Source of the DNA: UBA7703 sp963667195 | Lineage (GTDB): Bacteria; Bacillota; Clostridia; Christensenellales; CAG-138 | Assembly (NCBI GenBank): GCA_963667195.1 | Contig: OY762962.1 | Location: 930,001 to 994,000, forward strand | Reading direction: 5' to 3' | DNA: 64,000 nt | Shown here: piece after piece, positions 1-8,024 of the stretch | Layout: each line of letters opens with the position of its first letter | How positions within the stretch are numbered: position 1 is the first letter of the stretch | The notes under the pieces: model-generated | Database searches by the model: none | Told to the model about the DNA's origin: nothing | Seen by the model: the letters and a program-made list of their open reading frames with translations, nothing else | Made by a program: the position numbers and the translations under genes

Positions 1-1
1 T

Positions 2-763
2 GTCTATGCAAACACGAAGCTCTTCGCGCTCGAAAACGCGCCCGCCGGAGACAGCTACAACACCGCGTTTACGAATCGCGCGGAGAAAGCCGCCCTGTAT
101 GCGCAGTTGCTGGCTTATCTGAAGGATCCGCGCGTGCTCGCTCCGGTGGACGGCATCATCGGCGAAGTGAAGATTGCCGAAGGCACGGAGGTTGCCGCCT
201 CCACAGCGAGCGACGGTATGACCGACGCAGTTTCGCTGCTCACGGGCGGCGCGGTCAAGCTCACGATTGACGCGGACGAGCTGGATATCGACTCCGTCGC
301 GCTGGGTCAAAGCGCAACCGTCACCCTCGACGCGTACCCCGGCGAAACCTTCACCGCAACGGTCACGCACATCTCCCGCATCGGCACCGTCAGCGGCAGC
401 ATCACGACCTATCCGGTCGAGGTGACGCTGAGCTACGACGAGCGCCTGCTGGAGGGCATGAACGGAAGCGCGGTCATCCTCACCTCCAAGAAGGAAAACG
501 TGCCCCTGATCCCTGTTGCCCGCATCATTGAAGACTCCACGGGCGCGTATGTCAACGTGAAAAACGCCGCGGGCGAACTGGAGCGCAGGGACATCACGAC
601 CGGCCTTTCCGACGGAACGAACGCGGAAGTGACCGCGGGTCTCGTCGCAGGCGACCAGATTTGGTATCAGGATACCGCGGCCGTGACCGGCTTTGCCGCC
701 ATGATGCAGCGCAGAAGCCAAAATGCACAGGAGAACGGCTATCCGACGGGCGGAGGAAACTGA
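2..763 (+). CDS. MacB-type efflux periplasmic adaptor-like subunit (HlyD/RND adaptor family), N-terminus cut off
   Basis: The frame is open from base 2, so the N-terminal part lies outside the window. The visible part contains a lipoyl/barrel-sandwich segment (APVDGIIGEVKIAEGTEV), a beta-barrel region and the membrane-proximal tail typical of membrane-fusion adaptor proteins. It ends two bases before the start of an ABC ATPase, which is followed by a MacB-type permease. This is the adaptor-ATPase-permease order of MacAB-like exporters. In a Gram-positive cell the adaptor is extracytoplasmic and membrane anchored, probably coupling the permease to export of a peptide or drug. The substrate cannot be told. 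The family call is secure; the function is by analogy. Confidence 0.85.
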   Translation, partial: VYANTKLFALENAPAGDSYNTAFTNRAEKAALYAQLLAYLKDPRVLAPVDGIIGEVKIAEGTEVAASTASDGMTDAVSLLTGGAVKLTIDADELDIDSVALGQSATVTLDAYPGETFTATVTHISRIGTVSGSITTYPVEVTLSYDERLLEGMNGSAVILTSKKENVPLIPVARIIEDSTGAYVNVKNAAGELERRDITTGLSDGTNAEVTAGLVAGDQIWYQDTAAVTGFAAMMQRRSQNAQENGYPTGGGN

Positions 764-765
764 TC

Positions 766-1455
766 ATGGCAAGCGGTAAACCCATCATCACCATGACCGA
801 CATCACGAAGGTGTATTCGGTCGGCGGAGAGGAGGTGCGCGCGCTGGACGGCGCAAACCTAACGATCCGCGAAGGTGAGTTCGTGAGCATCATCGGCCCT
901 TCCGGCAGCGGCAAGAGCACGCTGATGAACATCATCGGCTGTCTGGACGTTGCGGACAGCGGCGAGTACATCCTCGACGGGCAATCCATCGAGCAATATT
1001 CGGAAGAGGAACTCGCAAAGATTCGCAACAAGAAGATCGGCTTCGTCTTTCAGAACTTCAACCTGCTCTCGCGCATGAGCGCGTTTTCCAACGTGGAGCT
1101 CCCGCTGATCTACCAGCGGATGCACCTCAGCGAGCGCAAGGAGCAAGCGCAGCGCGCCTTGGATCGCGTTGGCTTAAGCGACCGAAGCAGCCATAAACCC
1201 GCGGAGCTTTCCGGCGGCCAGCAGCAGCGCGTCGCGATTGCGCGCGCGCTTGCCACCGATCCCGCAATTTTGCTTGCGGACGAACCCACGGGCAACCTCG
1301 ACAGCAAGACCGGCGAGGACATCATGGCGCTGTTTCACGAGCTGCACCGCGCGGGCGACACCATTGTGCTGATTACGCACAACGAGGAGATCGCAAAGCA
1401 GGCGCAGCGGCGCATCCGCATCATGGACGGCCGGGTTTCGGAGGTGGACGCATGA
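766..1455 (+). CDS. MacB-type ABC transporter ATP-binding protein
   Basis: 229-residue ABC ATPase of the MacB/LolD group. Walker A is GPSGSGKS (about residues 44-51), the signature is LSGGQQQR, and Walker B runs into LLADEPTGNLDS, the D-loop form typical of this subfamily. The ATG at 766 was chosen over the longer upstream reading because GGAGG lies at 752-756 and the upstream extension overlaps the adaptor gene. The protein powers the permease encoded immediately downstream, with which it shares the ATGA overlap at 1452-1455. It is a cytoplasmic subunit of the tripartite efflux system. Confidence 0.95.
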   Translation: MASGKPIITMTDITKVYSVGGEEVRALDGANLTIREGEFVSIIGPSGSGKSTLMNIIGCLDVADSGEYILDGQSIEQYSEEELAKIRNKKIGFVFQNFNLLSRMSAFSNVELPLIYQRMHLSERKEQAQRALDRVGLSDRSSHKPAELSGGQQQRVAIARALATDPAILLADEPTGNLDSKTGEDIMALFHELHRAGDTIVLITHNEEIAKQAQRRIRIMDGRVSEVDA

Positions 1456-2621
1456 TTCTGCAATCACTCAAGATGGCCTGGGAGGCCATCACCTCCAATA
1501 AGATGCGTTCGTTTCTGACCATGCTGGGCATCATCATCGGCGTTGTGGCGCTCGTGGTTCTGGTTTCCCTCGTCAACGGCGCAACAGGCGCGGTCACGAG
1601 CGAGATCACGGCGCTCGGCAACGACATGGTCACCGTCAACATCAAGGACGACAAAGGTTCCCCAATTCGTTTGGAGGATCTCGACGAGATCGCTTCTCTC
1701 AGCGCGGTTGGCGAGGCAGCTCCCTCCGGCAGCATGAACGCCACGGCGAAGTTCGGCTACTCGGACGTGACGGTGAGCCTCTACGGCACGACGCCCTCTT
1801 ACGAGACGATTCAGGGACTCAAGCTAAAGTACGGGCGCTTTCTCAAGAGCGCGGATTTGGACAACGCATCCTATGTGACGGTGCTTGCGTATAATACGGC
1901 CGAAGAGCTGTTCGGCAAGGCGGACGTGGTCGGCGAAGAGCTGACCATCGGCGGACGGAATTTCCGCATCGTTGGTGTTCTGGAGGAGGACAAATCGCTC
2001 TTTGCCTCCATGCTCGGCGGATATTCCGCCTATACACCATTTACGGTGGAGTCCCGCATGGCGGACGAGCCGTATATCCAGTCCCTTTCCGTCTCACCCA
2101 GCGGCAGTACCGACGACACCGAGTCGCAGGTAAACGACTTCATGCTCACGCGCTTCCATCAGGATGACGATGCCTTCAAGCTCGTCAACATGAGCAGCAT
2201 CTCCGACGCGATGAGCACAGTCACCGGCACGCTCTCGCTGCTATTGGGCGGCATCGCGGCAATCTCGCTTCTGGTCGGCGGCATCGGCATCATGAACATC
2301 ATGCTGGTCTCGGTGACGGAGCGCACGAAGGAGATCGGCATTCGCAAGGCCATCGGCGCGGGCAAGAAGAGCATCATGCTGCAATTCCTCATCGAAGCGC
2401 TCATGGTCAGCCTCATGGGCTGTCTGCTGGGTCTGGCGCTGTCCTGGCTGATTCTGGAGGTTGTGACACTCGTCGCCAAGACGATCACGTTCTCGATGTC
2501 GCTGGGCGTTGTGCTGCTCGCGGTCGGGTTCTCCTCCGCCATCGGCCTCATCTTCGGGTTGTATCCTGCCAATAAGGCGGCGAATAAGCACCCGATCGAG
2601 GCGCTACGTTACGAGGGCTGA
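1452..2621 (+). CDS. MacB-type ABC transporter permease (FtsX domain)
   Basis: 389-residue permease. One N-terminal transmembrane helix (about residues 18-42) is followed by an extracytoplasmic MacB_PCD domain (about 45-240). Three C-terminal helices form the FtsX domain, with the conserved stretch NIMLVSVTERTKEIGIRKAIGA. The start overlaps the ATPase stop by four bases, so translation is coupled. Together with the two upstream genes it forms a complete MacAB-like exporter. The following intergenic hairpin (2801-2854) is a good terminator for the operon. Confidence 0.95.
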   Translation: MILQSLKMAWEAITSNKMRSFLTMLGIIIGVVALVVLVSLVNGATGAVTSEITALGNDMVTVNIKDDKGSPIRLEDLDEIASLSAVGEAAPSGSMNATAKFGYSDVTVSLYGTTPSYETIQGLKLKYGRFLKSADLDNASYVTVLAYNTAEELFGKADVVGEELTIGGRNFRIVGVLEEDKSLFASMLGGYSAYTPFTVESRMADEPYIQSLSVSPSGSTDDTESQVNDFMLTRFHQDDDAFKLVNMSSISDAMSTVTGTLSLLLGGIAAISLLVGGIGIMNIMLVSVTERTKEIGIRKAIGAGKKSIMLQFLIEALMVSLMGCLLGLALSWLILEVVTLVAKTITFSMSLGVVLLAVGFSSAIGLIFGLYPANKAANKHPIEALRYEG

Positions 2622-2800
2622 GGCTTGATCCTCCGCCTCCCGGCGAATCTGCTCCGCGGAAATCCGCGGCAGACGCCATAACAACACGTGTTCCTTCGCA
2701 GGGCGCATCGCCTCTCCCATGGCGCCTCCCCCTGCGAGTTTGAGAAGTTGCGCGGCGGCAACTCCACCTCCCCCTCTTTCCACTGTCGCCACGCAACTAG

Positions 2801-2854
2801 ATAAGCCCGCAACGCTCTTTCCCCCATCGAGCGTTACGGGCTTATCATTTTTTT
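2801..2854 (+). terminator. Intrinsic terminator of the MacB-type operon
   Basis: Two 17-base arms (2801-2817 and 2829-2845) pair with one mismatch around an 11-base loop. A T tract follows at 2848-2854. This is an unusually long stem for this genome. Its right arm and T tract are repeated about 62 bases downstream without the left arm. Confidence 0.85.
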
Positions 2855-2942
2855 GGTTTTTATATTTACTGCTGAGCAGCAATATATGTGTTTGTGTTAC
2901 GGGCTTATCATTTTTTGGTATTTATATTTGCTGATACAGCAA
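2833..2942. repeat. Direct repeat of about 48 bp, two copies
   Basis: The segment 2833-2882 recurs with few changes at 2895-2942. Each copy starts GTTACGGGCTTATCATTTTTT, shown here in part, and ends in a small hairpin (gctg-ag-cagc in copy 1; ttgctg-ata-cagcaa in copy 2). Copy 1 supplies the right arm of the terminator at 2801-2854. Copy 2 has no left arm. The rest of the gap from 2622 to 3204 shows no convincing gene. Confidence 0.75.
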
Positions 2943-3017
2943 CGAAAAGAGATTCTCCGTTACTTCCTGAAAGATGCGCCTGTCACAAATAGCCTTCTGG
3001 ATTTGAAATCCGGCTTC

Positions 3018-3140
3018 GCGGGCGGATGATATCCGCCCCTACACGTGCACCCGAAAATCTAAGTTTAGATCGAATCAAAAGGGTTCGAGTACCGGACTAC
3101 TTCGCAAGAGCGGATGTAGGGGCGGATATCATCCGCCCGC
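3018..3140. repeat. MITE-like / REP-like element with 26-bp perfect terminal inverted repeats
   Basis: Bases 3018-3043 are the exact reverse complement of 3115-3140 (26 bp). Each arm itself contains the palindrome GGGCGGAT-gat-ATCCGCCC or its complement, so each end can also fold locally. The 71 bases between the arms show no coding signal. The layout resembles a non-autonomous palindromic element. No transposase is nearby, and no target-site duplication is obvious. Confidence 0.7.
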
Positions 3141-3204
3141 AAGGTAACGCCCCAAATTCAGGAGGTTGTTCGATCATAAAAACATTCTACGTAATTTTTA
3201 TCTT

Positions 3205-4467
3205 TTACGTCATCCTCTCGAACAAATCTGCAAATTCATAGCTCGACGCGGAAAACAGCTCTACCAGCGTCGGGTCGAAGTGTTTGCCGCTGCCCTCTTG
3301 AATGATCTCCAACGCCTGCTCATGCGAAAACGCGGGCTTATACACGCGCTTGGAGCGCAGGGCATCGTAGACGTCCGCCAGCGCCATGATGCGCGCGGAA
3401 AGCGGAATCGCCTCGCCTTTGAGCTCAAACAGATACCCGCTTCCATCCCATTTCTCGTGATGATAGCGCGTGATATCCAACCCCATCTGCACAAACGCGT
3501 TGTTCTGAAAGCGCTTGTCGATGGTCATCAGCGTTTGGTAGCCGATTTCGACATGCGTCTTCATGATCGCAAACTCCTCCGGCGTGAGCTTGCCGGGTTT
3601 GAGCAAAATCAAATCCGAGATGCCGACCTTGCCGATGTCGTGCAGGGGACTCGCGCGATGGATCGTGGAGACATACTCGTCGTCGATCACGTCGCGATAC
3701 TGCGGCAACATTCGCGCCTTTTCCGCGAGCAGGCGGCAGTAGCTTGCTGTTCGCTCGATATGTGCGCCGGTCTCGTCGTCCCGCGATTCCGCGAGCTTGA
3801 CCAGCGCAAAGATCGTCGCCATCTGGGATTCGGAAATCTCCTTCACCTTGTCCGCGACCATCTCCTTGAGGTGCTTGTTATACCGCTCCAGCTCATCCTC
3901 GATCTCTTTCATGGCGGTGATGTCCTGCAGCGTGCCATAGCTGTGAATCGGGGATCCGGACGAATCAAAGTCCGTGTGCAGGCGGACATGCACCCAGCGA
4001 ACTTTGCCATCCGGCAGAATCACGCGATAGCGATCCGTCCAGGTATCTTGTTCGCGGGAGAGTCTCTTCATGTTTTCCGCGATATGCTCCTGATCTTCGG
4101 GCAGAATTCTCTCCATGAATCTCTCGAGACTCGGCACTTCCTGGGGATCAAAGTGTAAAATTTGATAGAACGAATCGGACCAGACATAAAGATTGTTTTG
4201 ATAATACAAATCCCAGCGACCGATATTTGCAATCTGCTGCGCTTCTGAAAGCATCTTTTCGCTTTCCGCAAGCAGGCGGTATGTTTCCTCGAGCTTTCTC
4301 GCGATGTCCGCATGGCTTAAGACAAGATTTCGCAGAAGCTCATTTTGAATTACGTTGTCTACGATGATAGCGTAGCTTTCCAGCGCATACAACGAGAGCG
4401 CCGGATTCGCCTGCGCTTGTATATCGCGATAGATTTCGCCGTCGTGTTCGGCATCCCAGCGCTTCAT
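3205..4467 (-). CDS. PAS-HD-GYP protein, probable cyclic-di-GMP phosphodiesterase
   Basis: 420 residues. An N-terminal helical part (1-75) is followed by a PAS domain (about 78-190, ending in a PAC-like GTLQDITAMKEIEDELE), a coiled-coil linker and a C-terminal HD-GYP domain. The HD pair is seen in SPLHDIGKVG (about 276), and the second metal site in YHHEKWDGSGY (about 335-345). The GYP signature reads GYL, with proline replaced by leucine. The family hydrolyses cyclic di-GMP; here activity is inferred. The start ATG at 4467 overlaps the stop of the diiron-type sensor gene by four bases (ATGA), so the PAS or HD-GYP output probably works with that protein. Confidence 0.88.
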   Translation of the reverse strand: MKRWDAEHDGEIYRDIQAQANPALSLYALESYAIIVDNVIQNELLRNLVLSHADIARKLEETYRLLAESEKMLSEAQQIANIGRWDLYYQNNLYVWSDSFYQILHFDPQEVPSLERFMERILPEDQEHIAENMKRLSREQDTWTDRYRVILPDGKVRWVHVRLHTDFDSSGSPIHSYGTLQDITAMKEIEDELERYNKHLKEMVADKVKEISESQMATIFALVKLAESRDDETGAHIERTASYCRLLAEKARMLPQYRDVIDDEYVSTIHRASPLHDIGKVGISDLILLKPGKLTPEEFAIMKTHVEIGYQTLMTIDKRFQNNAFVQMGLDITRYHHEKWDGSGYLFELKGEAIPLSARIMALADVYDALRSKRVYKPAFSHEQALEIIQEGSGKHFDPTLVELFSASSYEFADLFERMT

Positions 4468-5285
4468 AGCATCTTCTCCGAGGCGAGATAATCGATTCCC
4501 ACGTCTCCGAGCCTCCGCAGATAATGGAGCGCAATCTGCACCTGCTGCTTGCCGGAGAGGATGCTGCCGTGCTGCGGCGCAATCCGCTCGATATCGAGCG
4601 CTTCCATCACGTTCAGCGCGTGGGTAAGCGCGGCATTGGACGTCATGATGTGCTGGTGAAACTGCCCGATGGGGTAAAGCGGACACTCCTTGCCCGTTAC
4701 AGGACAAATCTGATGCGAATGACAAGTTTCACACGAAGGCGTCAGTTCCTTAAACAACGACCACTCGGTATCGTAGCTGCCGAACAAATCGCTGGAAAAC
4801 AATGTTTTCGTCTTTGCATCGTAGGTGACAAAGCTGCCCGGCGCGTGGCAATATGGAGTGCCGTAAAACGCAAGCTTCCGCCCGGATTCAAACACAAACT
4901 CATTGTTGATCGAGCGATAGTCGATCTTCGGCGTCTTTTTGGAATAGTAGTGGATGAAGACGTTGTTCTCCGCGTGTGAGATGATGTGAAGCTCCGGCGT
5001 ATTGATCATCGCTTCCATCTGCGGAAGGTTGCCGCACAGGTCGGGATCATAGTGATGATAGATCAATCGCTTGATCTGCGCGGGTCTGAGGCCGATGCGC
5101 AAAATTTTTAGCATGACATAGCTGAAGTCATCGCGGCTGCCGCCGTCGATCAGCACCGCCTCGTCTCCTTCAACAATCAAATACGGGTTGCAGTGCAGAC
5201 TGCTGCTACCATAGGAATACCCAAGCCAGTAGATTCCGTCTGCGATTTCAATCGGATCCAGGTTCTGCTGCTCTACTTGATCCAT
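4464..5285 (-). CDS. Metallo-beta-lactamase-fold (ODP-like) diiron protein without flavodoxin domain
   Basis: 273 residues of the flavo-diiron beta-lactamase fold but lacking the C-terminal flavodoxin domain of FprA, so it resembles oxygen-binding diiron (ODP) proteins. Metal-site elements are YHHYDPDLCG (about 76-85) in the place of HxExDHSG, then PYCHAPGS, LFSSDLFG and PQHGSIL. Thus the glutamate and last histidine of the first motif are replaced by aspartate and leucine. A cysteine-rich insert (CETCHSHQICPVTGKEC) follows. GGAGG precedes the ATG. Translational coupling to the HD-GYP gene suggests an O2, NO or redox sensor feeding cyclic-di-GMP turnover. This role is inference. Confidence 0.8.
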   Translation of the reverse strand: MDQVEQQNLDPIEIADGIYWLGYSYGSSSLHCNPYLIVEGDEAVLIDGGSRDDFSYVMLKILRIGLRPAQIKRLIYHHYDPDLCGNLPQMEAMINTPELHIISHAENNVFIHYYSKKTPKIDYRSINNEFVFESGRKLAFYGTPYCHAPGSFVTYDAKTKTLFSSDLFGSYDTEWSLFKELTPSCETCHSHQICPVTGKECPLYPIGQFHQHIMTSNAALTHALNVMEALDIERIAPQHGSILSGKQQVQIALHYLRRLGDVGIDYLASEKML

Positions 5286-5594
5286 GTTCCGTTCCTCCGG
5301 TGATGCAATCCTCTTTTATAAGCTTGTTTTTCTGCGCAATTCATCGACCGCAATGTAATATGTAGATCGCATAGAATCCAAATGATTCCGTGCTTTTTGT
5401 CCGCTTGTCGCATGAATTGGCAAAAGAACAATCACTTATCTTTTAGTTTACATTGTTAAACGACGTAACACAAGACTTCTGTTATTCAATGAGCTCGCAT
5501 TTATGCAATCAGTCATGCTGCTTTAATCGGCTCTCTCAACACCTCCCCGCTTGCCCTCGCAAGAGAGAAGATTTTCAACGCGAAAAAATTACCG
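5286..5594. other. Gene-free gap with a short palindrome
   Basis: No coding sequence is supported. The stretch is A+T-richer than its surroundings and must contain the promoter of the diiron/HD-GYP operon, but no convincing -35/-10 pair stands out. GTTTA-cattgt-TAAAC near 5448-5463 is a short palindrome that could be an operator. No strong terminator is visible for the gene ending at 5595. Confidence 0.4.
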
Positions 5595-6458
5595 TCACCC
5601 GTTTGCAGCCGCGCGAATGCGCACCCACAGGTCGTCCGCCGTTTGCCGCATCAGCGCGAGGCTGTATTCGCCGCGCAGGTTCAGCTCCGCCAGAGCGCAA
5701 TCCGCGGCGCTGCGAAAGCTTGCATGTGCATTCTCCTCGCCTGCGCGGGTGAGCGCCGCGCTGATCCCCGCCATCTCCGCTCCCGATAGCGAAAGCTCCC
5801 GCACGGGCCGGTGCGCAAACGCGCAGAGCGTCGCCATCTCCGCCGCGGGCAGGCAAAGGTTGACCAGAAGATCGGCATAATCGACATAATAGCGCACGTA
5901 CAGCGCGCGCAGCGCTTCCTGCGAAAACGCGCGCAGGAGTGTGTTTTCCGCAAGCAACTTGCGCAGATATTCGAGGATGTACTCCGCGCCGAGGAGCAAT
6001 TCCGAGACAGGCTGACACAGCGGATAGTCGAACGAACACGGTATCTCCTGCGTAAAGAAGTCCGCGTCGTAGCCTGCAAAAAACGCGGGCAGCGCCTCCA
6101 GCGTGTCGCAATACGCGGTGTTCACGAGCGGCGGCGGCGTGCGCTGCGCCTGCTTGAGGAGGAGCTTTGCGCGTGCCGCGATTCGCTTTGCCTGATCGAC
6201 GCCCGCTTTCCAGCGCATATGCAGCGGAGCACTTTGCGGCACGTCCTGCGCGGGAAACCTGCGGTTGAGGTCAAGACAATACAAAATCGACTCCAGCAGA
6301 CGGCGCGCAGTGTCCACGGGAACGGAGGTGCTGTCCCCCATCGTATAGCGGCGGATGCGCTCGTCCAGCAGCAAGTAGAGCGCCTCTACATCTGCCGGAG
6401 AAATGCTCGCTTCCGGCACCAACGTTGCCAGCGCATTATTCGTCGAATCGATCGTCAT
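5595..6458 (-). CDS. Uncharacterised protein, probably DUF6179 family
   Basis: 287 residues, mostly helical and soluble, with no signal peptide or catalytic motif that I recognise. I recall this type as DUF6179, found beside a DUF6323 partner in clostridia; that naming is from memory. The ATG at 6458 is chosen because the longer reading would run far into the upstream gene. Even so the two genes overlap by 23 bases (6436-6458), which implies coupled translation and probably a joint function. Function unknown. Confidence 0.75.
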   Translation of the reverse strand: MTIDSTNNALATLVPEASISPADVEALYLLLDERIRRYTMGDSTSVPVDTARRLLESILYCLDLNRRFPAQDVPQSAPLHMRWKAGVDQAKRIAARAKLLLKQAQRTPPPLVNTAYCDTLEALPAFFAGYDADFFTQEIPCSFDYPLCQPVSELLLGAEYILEYLRKLLAENTLLRAFSQEALRALYVRYYVDYADLLVNLCLPAAEMATLCAFAHRPVRELSLSGAEMAGISAALTRAGEENAHASFRSAADCALAELNLRGEYSLALMRQTADDLWVRIRAAANG

Positions 6459-6915
6459 CCTCGTCCTCCCAATCCTCCTCATCCTCCAGGCCGAACCTTC
6501 GCGCGCGGCACAGCGCCTCCAGCGTGGTGCCGACGACTGCCTCAACCGAGCCGTCATAGGCATCGTATCGCACGCGCATGGCCTCGATCAGCTCCGCATC
6601 CGTGAGCTGCTCTCCGCAGGTGTTCTTGAAGTAATAGAAGGCGTCCACGAGCTCCAGCAGCGTCGTTTCATAGTCCTCCTGCAGGAGATATGGCGAGTCG
6701 CAAAACCCATCCACAATGCTCCTCACCGCGCTTGCGCCGAGCTCCACGCGCCCGTGATCACTCAGCGCCAGCGTGCGCGCCTGAGAGAGCGCAAGCATGC
6801 CCTGCTCGCTCAATTTTAGCCCAAAGCGCGCGCTGATCGCGTTGACCTCCCGCAACTCCTCCAAAAAACGCTCCTGCGCCCGCAGAGCAAGCGCGCCTCC
6901 TATATCCTGCTCCAT
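6436..6915 (-). CDS. Uncharacterised protein, probably DUF6323 family
   Basis: 159 residues, helical, ending in a strongly acidic tail rich in Glu and Asp (LEDEEDWEDEDDDRFDE). No known catalytic motif. GGAGG precedes the ATG. It is the first gene of a two-gene operon with the DUF6179-like protein and is driven by the promoter at 6942-6970. The acidic tail may bind a basic partner or metal, but nothing in the sequence proves a role. Confidence 0.75.
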   Translation of the reverse strand: MEQDIGGALALRAQERFLEELREVNAISARFGLKLSEQGMLALSQARTLALSDHGRVELGASAVRSIVDGFCDSPYLLQEDYETTLLELVDAFYYFKNTCGEQLTDAELIEAMRVRYDAYDGSVEAVVGTTLEALCRARRFGLEDEEDWEDEDDDRFDE

Positions 6916-6941
6916 ACCGTTCCCCTCCTTGTGTGTGCCTA

Positions 6942-6970
6942 AGCATATGCCGAATGGAACGCGCGTACAA
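6942..6970 (-). promoter_or_regulatory. Sigma-A-type promoter of the DUF6323/DUF6179-like pair
   Basis: On the minus strand TTGTAC (6965-6970) and TATGCT (6942-6947) are separated by 17 bases. The -35 box is almost back to back with that of the plus-strand promoter at 6974. Confidence 0.7.
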
Positions 6971-6973
6971 GTC

Positions 6974-7002
6974 TTGAAAAAAGGCTGATTTTGTGCTATG
7001 AT
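6974..7002 (+). promoter_or_regulatory. Strong sigma-A promoter firing into a terminator
   Basis: TTGAAA (6974-6979), 17-base spacer, TATGAT (6997-7002) preceded by TGC. The expected start is near 7009, and an intrinsic terminator begins at 7021. The unit therefore encodes either a tiny RNA or an attenuated leader for the pentapeptide-repeat gene. Confidence 0.8.
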
Positions 7003-7020
7003 ATCGTCAGAAAGTTGAGA

Positions 7021-7055
7021 AATCCGCGAAAAAAGTCGCGGATTTTTTCTGTTTT
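7021..7055 (+). terminator. Terminator or attenuator upstream of the pentapeptide-repeat gene
   Basis: AATCCGCGA (7021-7029) pairs with TCGCGGATT (7036-7044), followed by a T run to 7048 and further T residues. It lies only about 12 bases after the predicted start of the strong promoter at 6974-7002. Confidence 0.75.
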
Positions 7056-7096
7056 ACGCGCTGTACTTGGGGCACAAGCTATGCTACACTTCTCAT

Positions 7097-7756
7097 GTGA
7101 AAAAACAACCGGAACTCAACAACCTAACTCCATGCGATGACATCGAAGCGCTCTTCTTCTCCGCCTGCGAAGAGGAGGAGGACATCGAGCGCGTCGTGTT
7201 TGAAAACCTCACGCTCGAAGGCGGCTCCTATCCCGGGCTGACCTTCCGGCAGTGCCGCTTTGTCGGGTGCCATATCACCGGTTGCGCGCTGGAACGCGCG
7301 GCTTTCATCGATTGTGTACTGGAGCACTGCGACTTTTCCAACACGCAGATGCCGAAGGGTACGCTGCAGCGTACGTGGCTCTCGGACTGCAAGCTGCTCG
7401 GCGTAACGCTTGCGGAATCGTTTTTGCTCGACGCCGTGTTTGAGGCGTGTGCCATTCGCTACGGCAACTTCTCCTCCTCCAAGATGCGGCATGTGCGCTT
7501 TCTCTCGTGCGATCTGACCAGCGCCGCGCTCTCAAGCTGCACGCTTTCAAGCACGGAGTTTGACAACGCGCTTCTGACGCACGCGGAGCTGTTTCACACC
7601 CTGTTTTCAGGCATGAACCTCTCGAATTGCGACATTAGCGGTATCTCCATCAGCGGCGGCGAGCTGCGCGGGGCAAAGGTCAACATGGAGCAGGCGGCAA
7701 TGCTTGGTCAGCTGCTCGCGGGCGTTACCGTCATCGAGAATCTGCCGCAGGCTTAG
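7097..7756 (+). CDS. Pentapeptide-repeat family protein
   Basis: 219 residues built from degenerate five-residue repeats such as A(F/L)xxC, seen in CALERAAFIDCVLEHCDF and LSNCDISGISISGGELRGA. They predict a right-handed quadrilateral beta-helix over most of the length. Some members protect DNA gyrase, but nothing here identifies a target. I prefer the GTG at 7097 (V-KKQPELNN) over the TTG at 7067, because TATGCT/TACACT sequences at 7080-7090 look like a -10 element lying almost directly upstream. There is no Shine-Dalgarno site, so the mRNA may be leaderless. A strong terminator follows. Confidence 0.8.
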   Translation: MKKQPELNNLTPCDDIEALFFSACEEEEDIERVVFENLTLEGGSYPGLTFRQCRFVGCHITGCALERAAFIDCVLEHCDFSNTQMPKGTLQRTWLSDCKLLGVTLAESFLLDAVFEACAIRYGNFSSSKMRHVRFLSCDLTSAALSSCTLSSTEFDNALLTHAELFHTLFSGMNLSNCDISGISISGGELRGAKVNMEQAAMLGQLLAGVTVIENLPQA

Positions 7757-7803
7757 GCAAAGCCACAGATACTTCCCCATCTTCCTCATACATGCAAACT
7801 CGG

Positions 7804-7835
7804 GCGCGACGGTTCTCCGTCGCGCTCTTTCTTTT
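7804..7835 (+). terminator. Intrinsic terminator after the pentapeptide-repeat gene
   Basis: GCGCGACGG (7804-7812) pairs perfectly with CCGTCGCGC (7817-7825) around a 4-base loop, followed by a T-rich tail. Confidence 0.85.
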
Positions 7836-7871
7836 CGTGTGCTTGTCACAGTCTGTAGTAACGAGAAGCTG

Positions 7872-7899
7872 TTGATACCAAGTGTATATATGGTACAAT
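7872..7899 (+). promoter_or_regulatory. Promoter of the lipoprotein gene at 8025
   Basis: TTGATA (7872-7877), 16-base spacer, TACAAT (7894-7899) preceded by TGG. It leaves a leader of about 120 bases before the AGGAGG ribosome site at 8011. Confidence 0.7.
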
Positions 7900-8024
7900 T
7901 ATCGTGTATCCAAGTGGGGCGTATTATCCCCGCGCGGACGCATACCCGCGCAGTCGATTCCGACGCGCGTTTTCTCAAACAAACTACGACAACATTGAAC
8001 GACACAAAACAGGAGGAAAGCCAA

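Noticed and set aside
3075..3105. GGTTCGAGTACC resembling a tRNA T-arm
   Set aside because: The flanking bases do not form a T stem, acceptor stem or anticodon arm. No tRNA can be folded.
3026..3241. Plus-strand frame of 71 codons
   Set aside because: It runs through the MITE-like inverted repeat, and its end is antisense to the HD-GYP gene.
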